Shown: positions 48,742 through 52,725 of the stretch, in pieces
How the letters are laid out: each line of letters starts with the position of its first letter
How positions within the stretch are numbered: the stretch's first letter is position 1
Assembly: GCA_964583795.1 (NCBI GenBank)
Contig: CAZOWX010000010.1
Span: 1 to 52,725 of the forward strand
Direction of reading: 5' to 3'
Length of the DNA stretch: 52,725 nt
From: JBDTME01 sp964583795
GTDB taxonomy: Bacteria > Patescibacteriota > Microgenomatia > UBA1400 > PJMF01
Position numbers and translations under genes: made by a program
The notes under the pieces: model-generated
Databases searched by the model: none
What the model was told of the DNA's origin: nothing
What the model saw: only the letters and a program-made list of their open reading frames with translations

Positions 48742-48812
48742 AGCGGGATAGGGGAATCGAACCCCCTTCTCATCCTTGGGAAGGACGCATTCTACCGGTG
48801 AACTAATCCCGC
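48742..48812 (-). tRNA. tRNA-Gly(CCC)
   Basis: The acceptor is GCGGGAT/ATCCCGC with discriminator T, typical of Gly. The D-arm is short, the anticodon loop is TTCCCAA with anticodon CCC, and the T-loop is TTCGATT. CCA is not encoded. The anticodon reads only GGG, implying another tRNA-Gly elsewhere. Confidence 0.93.
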
Positions 48813-48845
48813 GCTGTTTTTCTACTTGTTAAGCAGCGATCTATT

Positions 48846-48875
48846 TTAACACGATTTTATATTTTGGGTTACAAT
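48846..48875 (+). promoter_or_regulatory. Promoter of the Ig-like membrane protein gene, leaderless
   Basis: TTAACA (-35), 18 nt, TACAAT (-10), then 9 nt to the ATG at 48885. Both hexamers are 5 of 6. This also argues against the upstream TTG start that would lie inside the promoter. Confidence 0.65.
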
Positions 48876-48884
48876 AGACACAAC

Positions 48885-49820
48885 ATGATTCAACAAATCA
48901 CTCTCCCATCAGCTGAGCAAAAAACTCCTGAACCAACCGTCAAGAAACCCGTTGTCTCCAATAACCCTGCTCCGGTGAATCGACCAGTCCCCCTCTCCTC
49001 TACTCGATCGATTACAAATCCATCGGTGCAACCCAATACTCCCAGTGCTCCAGCGATGAGTGGGTTATCTGCTTACGAGCAAACCCAACAATTTCTCAAA
49101 AACCAGATCTTATCCATTCAACGCAAATCCAAAAACCTCAAAGAATCCGAACGCTCCATCTTGTTTCAAAGTATCGCAGCGTTATCAGCTTCAGTCGCAC
49201 TGGGCCTTGCCTTCATCTTCTTCATCTTTCCGCTGCTGATTCGCTTTGCTGGTAACTGGGGTAACCTCGCCGTGTTCCAACAAAGTGACTCGATTCCGCC
49301 ACGCATTCCCGCCTTTGCTGCACCACCCGAAGCCACACAGGAAAGCTCAATTATCCTATCAGGATTTGGTGAACCCAAAAGCAAAATCGTTGTGGTGAAA
49401 AACGGCCAACAATCTGAAAACACGCAAGTCGATGACAACGGTGAGTTCTCACTCAACGTTGGGCTCAACGAAGGCGAAAACACCATTGCTTTGTTTAGTG
49501 TCGATGAAGCCAAAAACGAAAGTGCCAACAGTAAAACCTACACCATCAGTTTTGATAAAACCCCACCAGAAGTTGATTGGCAAACCCCAGAAGATAAAAA
49601 AGTAGTTAAAAATCTGCGTGAGCAATCAATCGAAGTCAAAGGCACTGCAAATGAAGCAGCAAAGGTGTATCTCAACGATAAGTTTGTGGCCAACTCACCC
49701 GATGGTAACTTTAAAACCAATTTCCAACTCAATCAAGGGGATAATGCCCTCAGCCTCAAAGTGACCGACAACGCGGGAAACGAAACGGTTGTTGAGCGCG
49801 TTGTCTCATTTAAACCGTAA
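48885..49820 (+). CDS. Membrane-anchored protein with Ig-like domains
   Basis: The 311-residue protein has a Pro/Thr-rich cytoplasmic N-terminus (about 1-65), a helical stretch and one membrane helix (about 101-122). Two bacterial Ig-like domains follow (about 145-225 and 230-311). They have repeated motifs GEFSLNVGLNEGENTIALFSVDEAKNE and GNFKTNFQLNQGDNALSLKVTDNAGNE, like the glucodextranase B-type/Big families. It is likely a surface scaffold or glycan-binding protein. Its 3' end overlaps the converging O-antigen ligase-like gene by 15 bp. Confidence 0.85.
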   Translation: MIQQITLPSAEQKTPEPTVKKPVVSNNPAPVNRPVPLSSTRSITNPSVQPNTPSAPAMSGLSAYEQTQQFLKNQILSIQRKSKNLKESERSILFQSIAALSASVALGLAFIFFIFPLLIRFAGNWGNLAVFQQSDSIPPRIPAFAAPPEATQESSIILSGFGEPKSKIVVVKNGQQSENTQVDDNGEFSLNVGLNEGENTIALFSVDEAKNESANSKTYTISFDKTPPEVDWQTPEDKKVVKNLREQSIEVKGTANEAAKVYLNDKFVANSPDGNFKTNFQLNQGDNALSLKVTDNAGNETVVERVVSFKP

Positions 49821-50963
49821 CCGATTCATTCCTAGTAGCGTCGCAAGTGCAATCAGTGTCCACGCATAAAACACACTATTGTTAAACAGGCTATGAATGC
49901 CAATCAATAGTACGACTGATCGAATCGGTTCGCTCATAAAAGTAAAACGCAGTTGCCACAGTGCGAGCAGCAGCAGCACTGAACCCAAAACTCCCAGTGA
50001 CACAAACACAAATACAAATGAGTTGTCCGGGGCGGTGGCATGATTAGGCAAGTTGTTGAGCGATGCGGGAATAGTGGTGTACAACCCTTTTCCCCAGATG
50101 ACTTCAGTCAATGAAAGTGATTGTAAAGCCGCCTGGTTTGAGTTAATTCGCGAAAAAATACTGGCAGTTCTCTCAAGTTTCACTCCTTCTGAGGAAGGAC
50201 GCGGTAATAGCGGGATTATTGCAAAGAAAAAGAGAATTATCAGAAATTGTTTTTTATATTTTGATACCCAAAGATTAAACACACTCACCAGAATGAGAGC
50301 AACATACGTAGCGCGAGAGTACGTCAGCAACACACTCACCATTCCCAGGCCAATAAACAGTCCAAACAGCCACCATTTGGAATTTTTCTGAGTGAGCGTA
50401 TACACCACTACCCCAATTGCTAGGATCAATCCAGTGAAACCCGGATCAAACACGGTAGAAATCAGACGATAGTAATGATCATCCCACCCCAGCAGTAATA
50501 ACCACCGAGTATCAGGATAGAAAACGTACTGTACCACACCAAACACCCCAATCAATGCGATCATGCCCAAAAACAAATGTAACAGTTGAGTTTTTTTCAT
50601 CATGCGATTCTTGATCGCCAGGTGAACCAACACTCCCAGTTGGGTATACAACCCCAATCGAACCAGATACAACACTGGCACAATGTCAGGATGCAGTAGC
50701 TGAATAAAAAGCGTTTGAATACCCAGAAAGAGCGCAAAAACCAAGGTCAATGGGTGTTGGGATGCATACCCCAGTAACTTACGATACGCAGTCAATAACT
50801 CCGGTAGAAAAAGAACGATCAGTCCAGACAGAATCATCTCGTGAAGATACACAGCGACGTGCGATGTGAGTTGAAATCGCTGGAGTTGCCCAAGACTCAA
50901 CACTGCAAAAAAGACAGCAATCAAAATTCGAAATAGTGCTGGTTTAGCGTCTGTGAAGTTCAT
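49806..50963 (-). CDS. O-antigen ligase/polymerase-like membrane protein
   Basis: This 385-residue protein has about ten membrane helices. It has a large extracytoplasmic loop (about 265-315, KLERTASIFSRINSNQAALQSLSLTEVIWGKGLYTTIP) and the following DNSFVFVFVSLGVLG, as in WaaL/Wzy-type O-antigen ligases. It probably polymerises or attaches a surface glycan. Its start overlaps the end of the GT2 gene by 20 bp, forming a surface polysaccharide operon with the two upstream genes. Confidence 0.85.
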   Translation of the reverse strand: MNFTDAKPALFRILIAVFFAVLSLGQLQRFQLTSHVAVYLHEMILSGLIVLFLPELLTAYRKLLGYASQHPLTLVFALFLGIQTLFIQLLHPDIVPVLYLVRLGLYTQLGVLVHLAIKNRMMKKTQLLHLFLGMIALIGVFGVVQYVFYPDTRWLLLLGWDDHYYRLISTVFDPGFTGLILAIGVVVYTLTQKNSKWWLFGLFIGLGMVSVLLTYSRATYVALILVSVFNLWVSKYKKQFLIILFFFAIIPLLPRPSSEGVKLERTASIFSRINSNQAALQSLSLTEVIWGKGLYTTIPASLNNLPNHATAPDNSFVFVFVSLGVLGSVLLLLALWQLRFTFMSEPIRSVVLLIGIHSLFNNSVFYAWTLIALATLLGMNRLRFK

Positions 50964-51693
50964 AGCGTTTAATCCGAACCATATTGGAGTGTATGGCCAT
51001 TAAAAAACTGTACACAAACCCGCGGTAGCCATCCAAAAAGCCGAAACGAATGACAAATGTATAGATGAATTTACAAACTGGAAAGCAAACCATTTTCAGC
51101 AGTAAAAATCGCTCATCATGCTCACTTGCAAGCAGGGAAGTATACTGATCAATTTTTTGAATAAACTGTGTGATTGAGGTGTGGGGGTGATGCCCCAAGA
51201 AATGGTTCAGCGTGATCACGTTTGCCGCTGTCGATGTGAGTACCAGTTGTTCGTGTGCACTCCCATGCCACTGTGCTTCCCCCTTTTTCACAATTCGCAG
51301 AAAAGTTGCTCCTCTAGTTTCTCCGTGAAAAAGCGGCTTGTTCAGGAAAAAATCAAGTCTGCGCAGTCGCATGCCAACCACATCAGCATCATTCAAGTGC
51401 GCTTCAATTTCAGTGGTTAACTGCTTTGAAATATACTCATCGCTATCCAGAAATATGATCCAGGGAGTGGTGACCATACGCATCGCTTCGTTTTTCATCT
51501 GCGAAAAGCTCTTGAGCTGCGGATGTGGCAACACTCTCAGTGCTGTGCTGGTCTTCATTTTTTTCCAGTCAACTCCCGACTGCTGGTCAATGACGATAAT
51601 TTCCTGGGCAAATGTTGCGCTTTGGATCGCTTGGCACATTCGCTCGTCATCGCGATGACACGGAATAATGATGGTGAGTGGGGCTTTGGTCAT
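50944..51693 (-). CDS. Family 2 glycosyltransferase
   Basis: This 249-residue protein has a GT-A fold. It has the start LTIIIPCHRDDERMCQAIQS, the metal-binding DXD-like IIFLDSDEYI near residue 103, and a catalytic region with GSAHEQLVL. The shape resembles WaaE/KdtX-type sugar transferases. A basic, hydrophobic C-terminus (about 200-249) probably sits on the membrane. It overlaps both neighbours, consistent with one operon for surface glycan assembly. Confidence 0.9.
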   Translation of the reverse strand: MTKAPLTIIIPCHRDDERMCQAIQSATFAQEIIVIDQQSGVDWKKMKTSTALRVLPHPQLKSFSQMKNEAMRMVTTPWIIFLDSDEYISKQLTTEIEAHLNDADVVGMRLRRLDFFLNKPLFHGETRGATFLRIVKKGEAQWHGSAHEQLVLTSTAANVITLNHFLGHHPHTSITQFIQKIDQYTSLLASEHDERFLLLKMVCFPVCKFIYTFVIRFGFLDGYRGFVYSFLMAIHSNMVRIKRYELHRR

Positions 51694-52725
51694 GGGATAT
51701 CTGGGACTACAGTAACTGAAACGTGGTCAAAGTGGATTGTTTTCGCACCTTGATACTCATCTAACTCGCTGTTTTTATTGTTAATAAAGTATACCGCAGT
51801 TGGAGTGTCGGGTTGGGATGGAGAGGTAGAGTTGTTGAGTGAGAGACCAATCATTCGATAATTATCGAGATAGCTTTCAAAGCGAGCTTCAGGATCGCTT
51901 GAGTGCAAGGTGTATGGCTTTGTGTTTGTATCACGCTGGATGTAGCGCATCACTTGCAGTTGTTCTTTGTACGATGGTCCGTAGTGAAACTCTGAATTGG
52001 CCGGAAGCACAAAAAAATGGTTGTTCACGATGGCTCTGCTATTGATGAGTGCAGTGCTAATGATAAGTAGTACGACGAGATATTTTGCTAGATGCTTCCA
52101 ATAAAACAGACCAATGCCAATACTCATGCAACACAGCAAGATAATCGGAGGGAAATACGCTTCCGATGGTGTGCCGTGTATCACGAGTGCGAGCAATAAA
52201 AGCAGTACACTCACGCCAACTTCATACAAAAATAAATCAGCCTTTTTTGTACGAACAATACTCCACAAACTCAAGAGCACTAACCCTAAAAATACCGCTC
52301 CTAATACAGTACTGTTGAGTGAAAAAATGCGTGAAAAATAAAAGAAAAATATTTTGGCTGTGTCGACGAACTGGGATATTGAGAAAGTGTGGGAGGTACC
52401 TGGCAAAAAGTAACGTGCGATATTTTTTGCTACCCAAAAGATGAACCCTCCAAGCTGAGAAAATTGGTGCGTTGTGTCATAGATGAGCTGAGGCAGTAAA
52501 CCAATTGCAAATCCCAAGGATATCTCCCATAGAAAGGTTTTTTTCCAATGCTTGGTTTTCCACAGTGAAAGTGGAATCAATAGGAGTAGCGGGAAAAGCG
52601 CTAACTCGAACTGAAACAGAAGCGAAAAACTTAGTACTGCCCCTAAAACCGCTCGACTTTTTTGTTCGATCAATCGGTCTATGTTCCATAAGTACAACAA
52701 TAAAAATGAGATAATTGGAGTGATG
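51690..52725 (-). CDS. Membrane glycosyltransferase of the PMT/ArnT type, partial
   Basis: The C-terminal 345 or so residues of a polytopic protein; the frame is open to the window end, so the N-terminal catalytic loop with its acidic motif is not in view. About eight membrane helices are followed by an outer soluble tail (from about residue 215 of the visible part; YKEQLQVMRYIQRDT and FESYLDNYRMIGLS). This layout is common in lipid-linked sugar transferases (glycosyltransferase family 39/83 type). The stop overlaps the start of the GT2 gene by 4 bp. Confidence 0.75.
   Translation of the reverse strand, partial: ITPIISFLLLYLWNIDRLIEQKSRAVLGAVLSFSLLFQFELALFPLLLLIPLSLWKTKHWKKTFLWEISLGFAIGLLPQLIYDTTHQFSQLGGFIFWVAKNIARYFLPGTSHTFSISQFVDTAKIFFFYFSRIFSLNSTVLGAVFLGLVLLSLWSIVRTKKADLFLYEVGVSVLLLLLALVIHGTPSEAYFPPIILLCCMSIGIGLFYWKHLAKYLVVLLIISTALINSRAIVNNHFFVLPANSEFHYGPSYKEQLQVMRYIQRDTNTKPYTLHSSDPEARFESYLDNYRMIGLSLNNSTSPSQPDTPTAVYFINNKNSELDEYQGAKTIHFDHVSVTVVPDIP

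Overview
This window looks like a piece of a chromosome from a Candidate Phyla Radiation (Patescibacteria) bacterium, most likely a Microgenomates-type lineage. That placement is an inference. It rests on short versions of universal proteins (RF1 of 316 residues, EF-Ts of about 151), densely packed small operons, many short membrane or secreted proteins without a clear family, and a compact set of informational genes. UGA is a normal stop here: several genes end in TGA inside ATGA overlaps. The code is therefore not the recoded one of Gracilibacteria/SR1. No phage, integrase, transposase or CRISPR array was found.

Layout. 1-5 kb: tRNA-Glu, yraN, rplS, then the divergent rpmE-prfA pair, an HtrA protease and a C-terminal processing protease. 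5-16 kb: an unknown helical protein, the queuosine pair tgt/queA (divergent), tsf and rpsB, folD, endonuclease IV, an NlpC/P60-like hydrolase, glyA and a phosphoribosyltransferase. 16-27 kb: pyrG, an unknown two-TM protein, dnaE, and the gatCAB amidotransferase operon, interrupted by a NUDIX gene and an S23-type four-helix-bundle gene. 27-38 kb: an ABC-2 exporter, a lipoprotein, clpB, a second S23-type gene, htpX, lemA, DNA polymerase IV with a small partner protein, a PolX polymerase without PHP domain, and a GIY-YIG protein. 38-53 kb: tRNA-Asp, a LysM protein, tRNA-Thr, a large secreted glycoside hydrolase with a dockerin-like tail, an IMPase, DUF1697 and DUF2164 genes, a methyltransferase, a DMT transporter, a 2H-like protein, a Tat-signal metallopeptidase split by a frameshift at A7, tRNA-Gly, a membrane-anchored Ig-like protein and a surface-polysaccharide cluster (O-antigen ligase-like, GT2, PMT-like).

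The most unusual content lies between the genes. (1) Nearly every long intergenic gap holds a degenerate tandem array with a strict 7-bp period. The unit differs at each locus, and many arrays begin exactly at a stop codon. (2) Both S23-type four-helix-bundle genes are bracketed by inverted heptamer arrays (19-bp perfect at one locus, 12-bp at the other). They sit exactly at gene junctions inside operons and resemble the intervening sequences of bacterial 23S rRNA, but outside rRNA. (3) Palindromic REP-like elements with shared ends are scattered about. In gatB, a heptamer array, a palindrome-bounded segment and an S23-cassette arm are all read in frame as protein. (4) At least a dozen genes have a -10 hexamer ending only 6-9 nt before the ATG, so they are probably transcribed as leaderless mRNAs. 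Several internal operon genes have ordinary Shine-Dalgarno sites instead.
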